Assembly: GCA_025057755.1 (NCBI GenBank) | Contig: JANWVC010000014.1 | Coordinates: forward strand, 1 to 64,000 | DNA length: 64,000 nt | From: Limisphaera sp. | Lineage (GTDB): Bacteria; Verrucomicrobiota; Verrucomicrobiia; Limisphaerales; Limisphaeraceae | Reading direction: 5' to 3' | In this document: positions 18,878 through 27,931 of the stretch, in pieces | How the letters are laid out: each line of letters opens with the position of its first letter | How positions within the stretch are numbered: position 1 is the first letter of the stretch | The notes under the pieces: generated by a model | The model's input: only the letters and a program-made list of their open reading frames with translations | What the model was told of the DNA's origin: nothing | Database searches by the model: none | Translations under genes and position numbers: made by a program

Positions 18878-20833
18878 TTAAAAGATGCGCAGGGGTTTGC
18901 GAAGTTTCACGTTGATGCCGAAGGTATAGGTGCCTGTCTGTTCATCCGGCTGGATGGTGCCTTCGAACTGGGTGCCCTCTGGATTGACCATCGGGCTCTG
19001 TTGGAGTTCGCGCAATACAGCAATGGCCAATTCGGTGTTGGCGGAGGGCGAAACCCGGCTCAGGTCCACTGCACGGCAATACAAGGTGACGGTGGCAATT
19101 TCGTTTGTGTTTGTGGTTTGGGCTGTTGAAGTCGTTGCATCGGCCATGCCTGTGGCGGGCATTTCAGGGTTTTCCGGCTCGGCGGTCGCGGGCGGGGCTT
19201 CTGGATTAACCGGGGCTGCACTTCCGCCGGGGAATCGGATGCCATAGCGCTTTTCATAAATTGCCCGAATCTCGGGGTCCCAACCGGCTCCGGCGGCGGG
19301 CTGGGTCTGCTGCGCGCCTGCATCGGCTTCCACTCCGGGCTCGGCCGTGCCACTGTATCGAGCGCTGAGGTTGGCAGTGAGGAAGCGTTCGACCCAAACG
19401 CCGGCGTCTGCGCCCAGGCGATTTTTCGTTGCGTTTTCCACTTCAATCAACACACGACGCAATTCCGTCATGAAGTCGGCCCAGTAATACCGTTGCTCCA
19501 TCCAGGCGGTCAGTTGAGCAGCCTGGTCCTGGAGGCGGCGCAGCTCTGCGTAAGCTCGTTTGAACTGCTGCTCGCGGATCTGAAGGGGTTGCACATCATG
19601 GGACACCGTTTTCAGATCCTCCTCCATGACGCGGGCAAGGCGTGTGAACAAAAAGCCCACCGCAGCCACAACGACCACCAAGCTGTAGGCCGAGGCGAGG
19701 AAATAGGGCTTTTTTTGATTAAAACTCTGCCAACGCAGCGTGCTGGGCGGCATTAGATTGAGTTCGACGGGGCACTGGGCCACATTGCGGAGTCCCAACC
19801 CGACCAACTCGCCCATGGTATGAGCCACCTTCGCCAGTTCCTCCAAGTTAATCGAAGGATCGATTTCCACCGACCGGAGGGGATTGAAGTACTCCACCGG
19901 CAGGTTCAGTTTCTCAGCAAAGAACTGTGCGGTATAGGGCATGATGGAGGCGCCCCCCGAAAGGAACAGCCGCTGCGGGGCTGACCCACCTTGTTGGCCG
20001 CGGTAGAATTGGATGGTCTGGTTGACTTGGATGTGTAAGCGGGTCATGAACTGCCGGGAGATCTTCGCAATGGCCGCCTGGTGTGGATTCTCCGGCTCTT
20101 CATAGGCCCCCCCCAGACTGACGAAGCCCTCAGCGATCTTGAGTTTCTCCGCCTGTTCCCAGCGGAGCTTGGATTCTTGGGCGAAATCCTGGGTGATCGC
20201 ATTGGCGCCGAGGTTGATACTGCGGGCGAAGACCTTGCCCTTCTCAAAGAACAACACGTTGCTCGTTTTGGCGCCAATGTCCAGGAGCATGCAGCATTCT
20301 TCGACGTCGGCGTAATTGTATCGAAATGCGTTGCAAAGAGCCGCAGGAGCTACGTCTGTCAGGATCAGGTTCAGTCCAGCTGTTTCGGCGATGCGAAAGA
20401 GTCCCTCGACGATCTCTGATTTGATGGCCACCAAAAGCACTTCGAGTTCTCCGGCTGCGCTAGTCCCGAGGATTTGGTAGTCCCAAACCACCTCTTGGAG
20501 TGGGAAAGGCACGTTTTGCTGGGCCTCGTACTGGATGATCTGGGCAATCTTGCCCGTGTCCACCGGCGGCAACTTGACGAACTTGGAAAAGACATGGAAC
20601 CCGGGGGCGCAAACATTGAGGTCTTTGGCCTTGATCTGCTTTTCCGCCAAAATTTCCTGCAATGCCTTGAGGCTGACCTGTTCCCGAGTGGATTCCTGCG
20701 AACCTTGCAAGCCCAGCGAGCGAAATCCATACTGTTTGAGCCGCAACCCACCCGCCTCACTGGATTCAAATTCCGCCAGCTTGAGGGTACCAGCCCCGAA
20801 ATCCACCGCCAGGAATGACCGTCCGGTTCGCAT
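18878..20833 (-). CDS. pilM: PilM-PilN fusion, Amuc_1101-like
   Basis: A 651-residue protein. Residues about 1-365 are a PilM actin-like ATPase: LAVDFGAGTLKLAEFE (phosphate 1), LLDIGAKTSNVLFFE (phosphate 2) and LFLSGGASIMPYTAQF (adenosine region). After ELNLMPPSTLRWQSFNQKK, the PilN-type N-terminal motif that binds PilM, a membrane helix (about 378-397) and a coiled-coil/ferredoxin-like periplasmic domain follow to the end. PilM and PilN are thus joined in one chain. A Pro/Ala-rich insert with EIRAIYEKRYGIRFP (about 525-540) echoes the RYGxxP repeats of the downstream Amuc_1100-like protein. It is the first gene of the set and is transcribed away from purH. It presumably forms the inner-membrane platform of a type IV pilus-like machine. 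Confidence 0.88.
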   Translation of the reverse strand: MRTGRSFLAVDFGAGTLKLAEFESSEAGGLRLKQYGFRSLGLQGSQESTREQVSLKALQEILAEKQIKAKDLNVCAPGFHVFSKFVKLPPVDTGKIAQIIQYEAQQNVPFPLQEVVWDYQILGTSAAGELEVLLVAIKSEIVEGLFRIAETAGLNLILTDVAPAALCNAFRYNYADVEECCMLLDIGAKTSNVLFFEKGKVFARSINLGANAITQDFAQESKLRWEQAEKLKIAEGFVSLGGAYEEPENPHQAAIAKISRQFMTRLHIQVNQTIQFYRGQQGGSAPQRLFLSGGASIMPYTAQFFAEKLNLPVEYFNPLRSVEIDPSINLEELAKVAHTMGELVGLGLRNVAQCPVELNLMPPSTLRWQSFNQKKPYFLASAYSLVVVVAAVGFLFTRLARVMEEDLKTVSHDVQPLQIREQQFKRAYAELRRLQDQAAQLTAWMEQRYYWADFMTELRRVLIEVENATKNRLGADAGVWVERFLTANLSARYSGTAEPGVEADAGAQQTQPAAGAGWDPEIRAIYEKRYGIRFPGGSAAPVNPEAPPATAEPENPEMPATGMADATTSTAQTTNTNEIATVTLYCRAVDLSRVSPSANTELAIAVLRELQQSPMVNPEGTQFEGTIQPDEQTGTYTFGINVKLRKPLRIF

Positions 20834-21335
20834 TGGGCCCTATTTTCGTCAGCGCTTCACCATAATCCTCGGCGCACGCAGTTGCCAAGCCCTGAAAACA
20901 GTCGTGTCCGATTAAGAAAAACCGGCTGCTTCGTCAATCCGAAACATTTTTGAACCTCCGCACAGAAGCGGAACGAATTTCCACGAATCCAACTGGCATC
21001 CCTCCATGGTGCCGGTCCAGGAGCGCGCAGAAGGGCTCACACCTCTGATGTGCAGCGTCAAACGAACACTTTTGTCCAACGTCAGCGGTTGACTCACAAC
21101 CCGGCTGTCATCTTCTTGCCCAGCGCGGGGCACCCGAGTCATAAACTTACCTAAATCTCAAAGCGACGTTCGGGACGGCTGTCTGAGGCCTGCCCTGAGG
21201 ATTTTCGCAAGTATTGGGCCACTGCTCCTCATTGCCTTGATCCTCCAAGCCCGTAACCAAGGGCAAGTCCGCAACAAGAGTCCGGGATTGACGAGTTGAT
21301 GCCGGCGTCAAACTCTGATGCCCACCATGGGACGC
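20834..21335. other. Divergent intergenic region pilM/purH
   Basis: About 500 bp that should hold promoters for both pilM and purH. A weak sigma-70-like pair for pilM can be read on the minus strand: TTGACG at 20937-20932 and CTTAAT at 20916-20911, with a short 15 bp spacer. For purH only poor matches are seen. Small open frames here (for example 20912-21142, minus) have no recognisable content. Confidence 0.4.
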
Positions 21336-22883
21336 ATGGAGCGCGCATTGATTTCAGTCTGGGACAAAACGGGTCTGATCCCTTTTGCGCAAGTGCTGGC
21401 CGAAGCAGGCGTGGAGATTCTCTCCACGGGCGGCACTGCACGCATCCTGAGACAAGCTGGCTTACCGGTGCTTGAACTGAGTCAATACACCGGGTTTCCG
21501 GAAATCCTCGATGGACGAGTGAAAACCCTACATCCGAAAGTTCACGGCGGCCTGCTGTTTTTGCGCGAGCGACCGGAGCATCGGGCTACGGCAGTAGCGC
21601 ACGGAATTCGCCCGATCGATCTTGTGGTTGTCAACCTATATCCGTTCGAACAGACCGTGTCGCGACCGACTGTGACGGAGGAAGAGGCCATCGAGAACAT
21701 TGACATTGGCGGACCGGCCATGCTGCGCAGCGCGGCCAAAAATCATGCCCACGTGACGGTGGTGGTCGATCCTGCGGATTATCCTGCGGTGGCAGCCCAA
21801 ATTCGCGAACACGGTCAAACCACGGCTGCGTTGCGGCGTCGATTGGCGCAAAAAGCCTTTGCGCGCACTGCTGCGTACGATGTTGCCATTGCCTCCTGGT
21901 TGGCGGGTCGATTGGAGAATGGTTCGCGGGACGTAGATCCTCCGGAACAATTGTTATTGGTCGCACCGCGGGTGCAGCGCTTGCGTTACGGGGAGAATCC
22001 GCATCAGCTGGCAGCCTTGTATGGCCGTTTTCACGATTATTTCCTCCAATTACAGGGGCGTGAACTTTCCTACAACAACATTCTGGATCTGACGGCAGCC
22101 GCCGCCCTGATGTCAGAATTTGCGACTGATCCACCCACGGTAGCGATTCTTAAGCACACCAACCCTTGTGGCGTGGGTCAGGGCCGTACGTTGCGTGAGG
22201 CTTGGGAAAAAGCGCTGGCGACGGACCGCCAGTCGCCCTTCGGCGGGATCATCGCGGTCAACCGACCTTTAGATGCCGAATGCGCGAGCGCGATTGCAGA
22301 GATCTTCAGCGAGGTGATCGTCGCGCCCCGCTTTGAGCGGGAAGCGCTGGCGATTCTCCAGCGCAAGAAAAACCTCCGTTTGTTGCAACAACGCAAAGAG
22401 CCCCCTGCGCCACCGGAATGGGAGACCCGCAGTGTGGGGTTCGAGTCCTGGCTGCATCAGTTGCGCGATCGGATCCCCACCCCGCCTGATAACGCGCGCG
22501 TTGTTACCCGTCGTCAACCCACGGAGACCGAATGGCGAGCCATGCGGTTCGGGTGGCGTGTCGTGAAGCATGTCAAGTCCAACGCCATCGTGTTTGCCGC
22601 TTCCGACCGCACGCTGGGCATCGGGGCCGGTCAGATGAGCCGGGTAGATGCGAGTCGCGTCGCCATCTGGAAGGCGCAGGAAGCGGGCCTTTCCCTAGCT
22701 GGCAGTGTGGTTTGCAGCGATGCGTTTTTCCCCTTTGCCGACGGGCTGATCGCAGCCGCCGAGGCTGGCGCCACGGCGGCCATTCAACCCGGAGGGTCGG
22801 TTCGGGACGAAGAGGTCATCGCTGCGGCCGATGCACGTGGGATGGCCATGGTGTTCACGGCGGTGCGGCATTTCCGTCATTAA
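21336..22883 (+). CDS. purH: Bifunctional AICAR transformylase / IMP cyclohydrolase
   Basis: A 515-residue protein of normal family length that catalyses the last two steps of purine (IMP) synthesis in the cytoplasm. The IMP cyclohydrolase domain comes first: [38 protein letters not shown] and NLYPFEQT. The transformylase domain follows: [35 protein letters not shown] and [10 protein letters not shown], then a typical C-terminus near [10 protein letters not shown] and [16 protein letters not shown]. The start at 21336 ([11 protein letters not shown]) matches the usual N-terminus; ATGs at 21318 and 21327 are possible. It is monocistronic on the plus strand, and its last 29 bp overlap the end of the convergent FHA gene. 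Confidence 0.97.
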   Translation: MERALISVWDKTGLIPFAQVLAEAGVEILSTGGTARILRQAGLPVLELSQYTGFPEILDGRVKTLHPKVHGGLLFLRERPEHRATAVAHGIRPIDLVVVNLYPFEQTVSRPTVTEEEAIENIDIGGPAMLRSAAKNHAHVTVVVDPADYPAVAAQIREHGQTTAALRRRLAQKAFARTAAYDVAIASWLAGRLENGSRDVDPPEQLLLVAPRVQRLRYGENPHQLAALYGRFHDYFLQLQGRELSYNNILDLTAAAALMSEFATDPPTVAILKHTNPCGVGQGRTLREAWEKALATDRQSPFGGIIAVNRPLDAECASAIAEIFSEVIVAPRFEREALAILQRKKNLRLLQQRKEPPAPPEWETRSVGFESWLHQLRDRIPTPPDNARVVTRRQPTETEWRAMRFGWRVVKHVKSNAIVFAASDRTLGIGAGQMSRVDASRVAIWKAQEAGLSLAGSVVCSDAFFPFADGLIAAAEAGATAAIQPGGSVRDEEVIAAADARGMAMVFTAVRHFRH

Positions 22884-23298
22884 ACGTAACAGCACGCAGG
22901 GCAAAGGACTCAAGCGCGGGCCAAAGGAGGATCGCTTGCAGCACTAGAGTGAGGCCGATCAGGAGCCAGGTTTGTGCAGCACACAGGTTTCGTCGCTGAG
23001 GACGCAGCGGTGTCAGGACGAAACGGAATGTCAGTCCGCCCAAGGTGAGACAATCGCCGGCGCGCAAAATCGTCTCTTGGACGAGTCGATCCTGCACCCA
23101 AAGCCGTGCGTTGGGACCTAAAACCCGGACCCGAACACCCGCTTCAGCATCCAGTTCAAAACGGACGTGCCGGTCCCAAACCCCTGGTCCGTCCACAACC
23201 AAATCATTATCCGGTGAACGTCCCACCGTAGCCGGAAGCCGAGTCAGGATGAATCGACGGCCGCGTACCGGATCACTCAGGCCGACGAGCTCGATCAT
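22855..23298 (-). CDS. FHA-domain protein with C-terminal membrane helix
   Basis: 147 residues. The FHA fold occupies about 1-100: [30 protein letters not shown] and [11 protein letters not shown]. The Gly-Arg and His of the core are kept, but the Ser normally three residues before the His (SxxH) is Trp here, so classical phosphothreonine binding is doubtful. A hydrophobic helix (about 114-131) probably anchors the C-terminus in the membrane, leaving the FHA domain cytoplasmic. The ATG overlaps the upstream stop (TGATG), so it is translated with the Wza-like lipoprotein gene. It may tether or sense a partner of the export machinery; no direct evidence. Confidence 0.8.
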   Translation of the reverse strand: MIELVGLSDPVRGRRFILTRLPATVGRSPDNDLVVDGPGVWDRHVRFELDAEAGVRVRVLGPNARLWVQDRLVQETILRAGDCLTLGGLTFRFVLTPLRPQRRNLCAAQTWLLIGLTLVLQAILLWPALESFALRAVTFNDGNAAPP

Positions 23299-23966
23299 CA
23301 CCAAAACCGTCGAGGCACATGAATCCGGTCGCCCGGCATCACTTTCGGATCCAGCTCAGGTCGCTCAATAGCCCGACGACAATCGACGGTTGCCGTGGAG
23401 CCGTCCGACCGGACCAGCAACACGCGCGTTTTCCGTGCGAAATCCGTAAAATCTCCGGCGGATTGAATGGCCTGAGTCACCGTCAGTTCGCCCAACCATG
23501 GATACCGTCCCGGCGATCTGACTTCACCCCCGACGTAATAAAACCGTTCCAGAGACTTCACCGTGACCGTCAGCCGGGTGTAGTAACGCGAATAACGTTC
23601 CTGAATCTCCCGCTGCAACTCTCCAGGGCTTTTGCCCGCTGCGAGGATGGATCCGATCATGGGCAACGTGATGGTGCCATCCTCCTTGATGCGTTCTTCA
23701 TGAGGGGGCGGCGGCGCTTCGACGCCTGAAAACGTGACCGTGACGGTGTCTCCCACGCGAAACCGTTCCACCGCTGCAACGAGGTCTGAACGATTCGTAG
23801 CGTGAATTCCCACTGCGGGCGCAGGTGGAGTGCCGACGGTAGTTGCCTCCGGGAAGGCGGCCCAACTGGGATCCGCCGTTCTGCAACCAAGCAACAAACC
23901 AGCCATGAGGCCACAACCACCCACCAAGGCAGGCCATCTCCCCAAATGGTGCCATGCAGTACTCAT
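23298..23966 (-). CDS. Wza-like polysaccharide export lipoprotein
   Basis: 222 residues. A signal peptide with lipobox (LLLGC, Cys at about 28) indicates lipidation. The polysaccharide export (Poly_export) domain lies at about 62-140: VERFRVGDTVTVTFSG, IKEDGTITLPMIG and ELQREIQERYSRYY. One SLBB domain follows: YYVGGEVRSPGRYPWLGELTVTQAIQSAG. The protein is shorter than Wza itself (about 380) and lacks the C-terminal outer-membrane helix, like many exopolysaccharide OPX proteins; a separate beta-barrel protein is encoded upstream. It sits 47 bp after the Wzc-like kinase gene and is coupled to the FHA gene. Predicted role: periplasmic/outer-membrane conduit for an exopolysaccharide. Confidence 0.92.
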   Translation of the reverse strand: MSTAWHHLGRWPALVGGCGLMAGLLLGCRTADPSWAAFPEATTVGTPPAPAVGIHATNRSDLVAAVERFRVGDTVTVTFSGVEAPPPPHEERIKEDGTITLPMIGSILAAGKSPGELQREIQERYSRYYTRLTVTVKSLERFYYVGGEVRSPGRYPWLGELTVTQAIQSAGDFTDFARKTRVLLVRSDGSTATVDCRRAIERPELDPKVMPGDRIHVPRRFW

Positions 23967-24013
23967 CGAGAACTCAATCCCTCCCCTTGCAATGATCGAA
24001 TCGTGCCCGTGGT

Positions 24014-26197
24014 TCAGTACTTCGGTTTAATCTCGACTCGCGCCGTTTCTGCGGACACCGATCCACCGGTTTTTCCTTTGACGGTGTCGGATCGCTCGGA
24101 CTCGTCACTGCGGTAGTAATAGTCGTGATAATAGCCGCTGTAGTAGTAATAACTCTCGTCCTGAGAAAGATTGATGTTGTTGAGCACGATACCCACAAGG
24201 TTGCCGCCGACTTTTTCAATCATTTGTTTTGCGCGGATATTCATCGGTTGCGGGTATCGGCGGTATTGAATCACCTGAATAGCCATGTCCACTTCACTGG
24301 CAAGGATGGAAGCATCGCTGACGCCCATGATCGGAGGGGAATCGAAGAACACGAAGTCGTACCGCTGCTTGAGTTCCTGAATGAGTTCGCGCATGGCGGT
24401 GGAGCCCAGGATACCCAGGGAACTGCTTGGCAACTTGCCGCTGGGCAGGAAGTCCAAGGTGGGCAGTTTGGTGGTTTGGATAACCTCCTCCAACTTGTTT
24501 TGCCGGAGCAGGTAGTTGGTCAGACCGATCGCGTTGCTGACCTTGAGACGCTTGTGCATGGCCGGCCGACGCAAGTCAGAGTCCACAATTAACACGCGTT
24601 GATTGCTCTGAGCAAAAACCGTGGCCAGGTTTAGCACGGTGGTGGTTTTGCCCTCGCCCGCGCCGGCACTGACGACCACCAGTGTGTTCAGACGTTCGTC
24701 CTTGCGCGAGAAGAGCAAGTTGGTGCGCAAGACGCGGTAGGCCTCGGCGTGCGGGCTCTCGGCACCTTCATCCAACAGCAAGCCGACATTTTGCGGAATA
24801 ACGCCCAACACCGGAGCGCCCAAGGCTCGCTCCACGTCGTCAATGGTCTTCACGCTCGTGTCGAGATATTCAATGAAGAAAGCGAGCCCCACGCCAACTA
24901 CCAGGCCGATGATAATCCCCAAAGTGATGTTCAATGTTTTGTTGGGCTGAACCGGCCTCAAACCGGGTTTGGCCTGCTCCACGATGGTGACCATCGCCGT
25001 CTTGGGCAAATCCACGTCAATTTTTTCGGCCTTCAACTTGTTTTCCAACAAACGCTGAAAGGCGATGAGATTTTCCAATTCACGTTTTTTCTCGAAGTAA
25101 GGCCTGCTTTTTTCCACCTTTTCGATGTCTTTCCGGCGAGCCTCTTCGAATTCCGCCACCATGGAGTCCAGACGCTCTTTCAAGGAGGCCACGCGAACCT
25201 CAAGGCCCATCAGAATGCCGTCGACCCTGCTTTTGATCTTGTTATTGAGCTCTTCAATCTGACGCCGCACGGTCACAACCGAGGGATGCTCATCGGCATA
25301 ATCACGCCGGAGCTGAATCAGGGTCTGTTCGGCAAGGTTGAGACTTTGCAGGAGCTCCGTCAGTTGGGGGTCATCCCGCATGGCCGAGGAAAGAATTTGG
25401 GGCAACTGATTGCGCGGGACGGATTTGAGCTGCGCCAACAGCTTGGCTTCAGCTTCATACTGGGCCTTGGCTTCGATGCGCATAGCCTCAAGCCGTCGAA
25501 CGGTTTCGGCCTCCAGGAGCAGGCTGGGCCCTGTGCCGGCCGCGTCCGCGTCAGATATTTCAAGTTCACGTCGGAGTCGATCCAGTTCCCGCTGTGTTTC
25601 TTCAATTCGGCGTTGATGTTCCTCCAAGCGTTCCACCAATACGGCGATGCCCCCCATACTGAGCGTCTTCCGTTGCTCAACGCGATAGCGCTCATAGCTT
25701 TGGGCGATGGCGTTGGCGATATCGGCGGCCTCCTGGGGATCCTCGCTGATGACACGGATTTCGATGATGCTGGTATTTCGCCGCGGGCGGAGGTCCATGC
25801 GGTTGCGCAGCAGCATCAGCGCCTCTTGCATCTTCAGTGGTTCTCCGCCGGCGAATTTTTCACCCCATTTTACCATGAGGTTGAGGTCGTTAACCACGTT
25901 GGTGAGGATGACCTCGGCGTTGATCACTTGAAACTCGGTTTCAATGAAGTAAGGGTCATAACCCGGGTTGTACATCGGGTCAGTCAACCCCCGAATGTCC
26001 GTAATGTCCCGTTCCACCTTAATGAGTGCCACGCTTGCGTAGCGCTGGGGCATCATGTACGTGGCCGCGAAAGCGGTGAGTACGACGAGGAAAAACACCG
26101 CCAAGATCACCGTCTTGCGGATCCGAATGATCCGCCAATAGTCCAAGAAGTGAAGCTTGGTTTCGGGAGGAGGAGTGGCGATTTTGTTGGCTTCCAT
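24014..26197 (-). CDS. Wzc-like polysaccharide co-polymerase / tyrosine autokinase
   Basis: A 727-residue inner-membrane protein. The Wzz domain with first membrane helix (about 30-50) is followed by a long periplasmic coiled coil (about 180-410) and a Pro-rich second-helix region (KPGLRPVQPNKTLNITLG..., about 412-445). The cytoplasmic BY-kinase domain has Walker A SAGAGEGKTT (about 509-518), Walker A' VLIVDSDLRRP (about 537-547) and Walker B FVFFDSPP. The C-terminal tail carries the tyrosine cluster expected for autophosphorylation (about 681-694, nine Tyr within 13 residues). Such proteins set polysaccharide chain length and work with OPX proteins such as the one encoded just downstream. 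A terminator precedes this gene, so it may have its own promoter or be reached by read-through. Confidence 0.95.
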   Translation of the reverse strand: MEANKIATPPPETKLHFLDYWRIIRIRKTVILAVFFLVVLTAFAATYMMPQRYASVALIKVERDITDIRGLTDPMYNPGYDPYFIETEFQVINAEVILTNVVNDLNLMVKWGEKFAGGEPLKMQEALMLLRNRMDLRPRRNTSIIEIRVISEDPQEAADIANAIAQSYERYRVEQRKTLSMGGIAVLVERLEEHQRRIEETQRELDRLRRELEISDADAAGTGPSLLLEAETVRRLEAMRIEAKAQYEAEAKLLAQLKSVPRNQLPQILSSAMRDDPQLTELLQSLNLAEQTLIQLRRDYADEHPSVVTVRRQIEELNNKIKSRVDGILMGLEVRVASLKERLDSMVAEFEEARRKDIEKVEKSRPYFEKKRELENLIAFQRLLENKLKAEKIDVDLPKTAMVTIVEQAKPGLRPVQPNKTLNITLGIIIGLVVGVGLAFFIEYLDTSVKTIDDVERALGAPVLGVIPQNVGLLLDEGAESPHAEAYRVLRTNLLFSRKDERLNTLVVVSAGAGEGKTTTVLNLATVFAQSNQRVLIVDSDLRRPAMHKRLKVSNAIGLTNYLLRQNKLEEVIQTTKLPTLDFLPSGKLPSSSLGILGSTAMRELIQELKQRYDFVFFDSPPIMGVSDASILASEVDMAIQVIQYRRYPQPMNIRAKQMIEKVGGNLVGIVLNNINLSQDESYYYYSGYYHDYYYRSDESERSDTVKGKTGGSVSAETARVEIKPKY

Positions 26198-26198
26198 A

Positions 26199-26240
26199 CA
26201 AAAAAGCAGGGGGCTAGAACCTAATTTGATCCAGCCCCCT
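26199..26240 (-). terminator. Rho-independent terminator after the beta-barrel gene
   Basis: A perfect 8 bp inverted repeat, agggggct at 26208-26215 and agccccct at 26233-26240, has a 17-base loop. On the minus strand it is followed by a T-rich run, TGCTTTTTTG. It lies 17 bp after the beta-barrel stop and just before the Wzc-like start, so it should separate or reduce transcription between the two parts of the export locus. Confidence 0.75.
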
Positions 26241-26256
26241 ACGGCTCACACTCAGG

Positions 26257-27513
26257 TCAATAAGTGGCAGTGATTCCGATGTACACCCGGTTTCGATCGT
26301 AGGACCGCCCGGGGATATCCGAATTTAGCCGATCGAAATTGTAGCCGGCTTCGCAAGAAAGGAAACGATTCACCTGGTAGGTTAAATTGACGCCCGCGGA
26401 GAAGAACTGATCTCCCTGATCGCCGTAGAGCCCGCCGTCGAATGTCGAGTCCTGGTATCGCACGTTGGCTAGAGCTACGAGCTTAGGCGTGATTTGGTGA
26501 CTGATCAATCCGTACACAGTGCTGCTTTCCTGCGATCCGGTAATCCGGGTGCCCAAGGGCGCAATGACATCGGTTGCGTAGAACGAGTGAACAAAACCGA
26601 TTTGAACGTTTCCTCCGCGTGCATAGGCGTAATTGGCGCTGACGTCCACGTAGGGGATCCAATTATCTTCGTTCACGCGGTCGTTGTCGTAGTCAATGTG
26701 AGTGGCGCCGAGTTTCAACGATGCACTGGCGTTCCGCAGAAAGGCGTGATTGACACCCGCATACAGATAATGGGAGATGTTATCCCTGTCTTCTGACATC
26801 ACCCGAATGGGACCCGCCCAAGCGATCTGTTCGTCTCCTGTGTAATGAGTGATGCCGAGGTTGTAACCCACCAAGGCGGTGGTTTCCGGCAGAGCCTGCC
26901 AGCGCAAGTTGCCGACGATCATGTGTTCCACGCGGTCCAAAAGCCCTGACAAGCTGGGTCTGGCCGGTGTGCCGTTGTCCATGTCGTAATTCCAGAAGAC
27001 GTTGTTGTAACCCAACTGGACTCCCAACTGTCGCGTCAGTTGGGCACCCGTCAAAAGCCGTGCTTGGTTTCGAATGTTGTCACCCTCGGTGCGGTACGGT
27101 ACGCCGTTGTCCAACAGCTCCGGTTCTTGTGCCACGACGAAAGAATCGGTCAACTCGATGCTGTAGCGCTCGCTGAACGCGTGCGTCAGTCTCAAGTCCA
27201 CTTGATGACTGTGATCCCATGCGTCCTTGCTGCGATCTTCGAAATATTTTCCAGAATACAAGTAACGCAAGCCTAAGTAAGTCTGCTCCAAAGGCAGATT
27301 AAACTGGACGGACGGAGCGACATTGAATCCAAAGCTATCGCGCTCCCGTCGGTTGCTGTAGCCGTATGCGTAGTTGTCGTCGTAAAAACCTCGCAATGTG
27401 GCTGAGACGCTCCAAGTCTTGCTTGCTTCCGGTCCTACGAGCCCGGGCGAGTAGGCTGAAACGCCGGAAATTCCCATCGTCACCATGCCGACAGATGCCA
27501 CGATCCTTTTCAT
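26257..27513 (-). CDS. Outer-membrane beta-barrel protein of exopolysaccharide locus
   Basis: 418 residues from ATG 27513 (MKRIVASVG), chosen because it opens a signal peptide with cleavage near GVSA; an upstream ATG at 27543 gives a poor leader. The body alternates polar and aromatic/hydrophobic residues in strand patterns (WSVSATLRGFYDDNYAYG, LGLRYLYSGKYF, NLTYQVNRFLSCEAGYNF) and ends RVYIGITATY, with the terminal aromatic usual for outer-membrane barrels. It matches the BBP2-type barrel often found beside short OPX proteins, where it probably supplies the outer-membrane pore for the polysaccharide. A candidate promoter lies about 75 bp upstream and a terminator follows, so it may be a single-gene transcript. 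Confidence 0.85.
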   Translation of the reverse strand: MKRIVASVGMVTMGISGVSAYSPGLVGPEASKTWSVSATLRGFYDDNYAYGYSNRRERDSFGFNVAPSVQFNLPLEQTYLGLRYLYSGKYFEDRSKDAWDHSHQVDLRLTHAFSERYSIELTDSFVVAQEPELLDNGVPYRTEGDNIRNQARLLTGAQLTRQLGVQLGYNNVFWNYDMDNGTPARPSLSGLLDRVEHMIVGNLRWQALPETTALVGYNLGITHYTGDEQIAWAGPIRVMSEDRDNISHYLYAGVNHAFLRNASASLKLGATHIDYDNDRVNEDNWIPYVDVSANYAYARGGNVQIGFVHSFYATDVIAPLGTRITGSQESSTVYGLISHQITPKLVALANVRYQDSTFDGGLYGDQGDQFFSAGVNLTYQVNRFLSCEAGYNFDRLNSDIPGRSYDRNRVYIGITATY

Positions 27514-27931
27514 AAGCCTTGACCTCTGGTTTTCGTAGTGCACGCCCCGGCGTCACGTCTCCAAGCCACCGAAGCCGCTTTTTCTTGTACCATGCTTGCT
27601 GGGTTCGTCAACAAATCTTGCCCTCAATTAAAGCGGACAGACAGATTGCTGCAAGCGAAATATTTGCGCCTCAAAGAATTCTCGCCCGCGAAAGCAGAGT
27701 TGAACCGCCTCCAATTTGAAACAGATCTTCATGGGAACATCTATGCGTCGGATTTAAACGCGCTGGCATGACGGCATGATCGGCCTCTGCAGCGACTACT
27801 CAAAGGTTCGGCTGAAAAAAGGCCGATCTCTTAAAGCCAGTTCTGGGGCTCGTGAGCAAAGGTCAGAGGGTCGGAGTGCGGCCCAAGTGTCAACGAATGC
27901 GTGGAGCAGGCGAGCGGGCGTCCGCGCGCCT
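27514..27931. other. Intergenic region, beta-barrel upstream leader
   Basis: About 420 bp between the LysM gene and the barrel gene, both on the minus strand. Apart from the candidate promoter at 27584-27611 I see no structured element, and the short open frames look random. Confidence 0.5.
27584..27611 (-). promoter_or_regulatory. Candidate sigma-70 promoter for the beta-barrel gene
   Basis: On the minus strand, TTGACG (27611-27606) and TACAAG (27589-27584) are separated by 16 bp and lie about 71-98 bp upstream of the ATG at 27513. The -35 matches five of six consensus bases and the -10 four of six. This is a sequence match only. Confidence 0.4.

Noticed and set aside
20912-21142. 76-codon minus-strand frame upstream of pilM
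   Set aside because: No recognisable motif or ribosome-binding site; it would occupy the promoter region, and an Amuc_1102-like gene expected there would be larger.
24749-26224. 491-codon plus-strand frame opposite the Wzc-like gene
   Set aside because: It is an antisense shadow with His/Gly/Gln-rich composition; the minus strand has the full kinase motifs.
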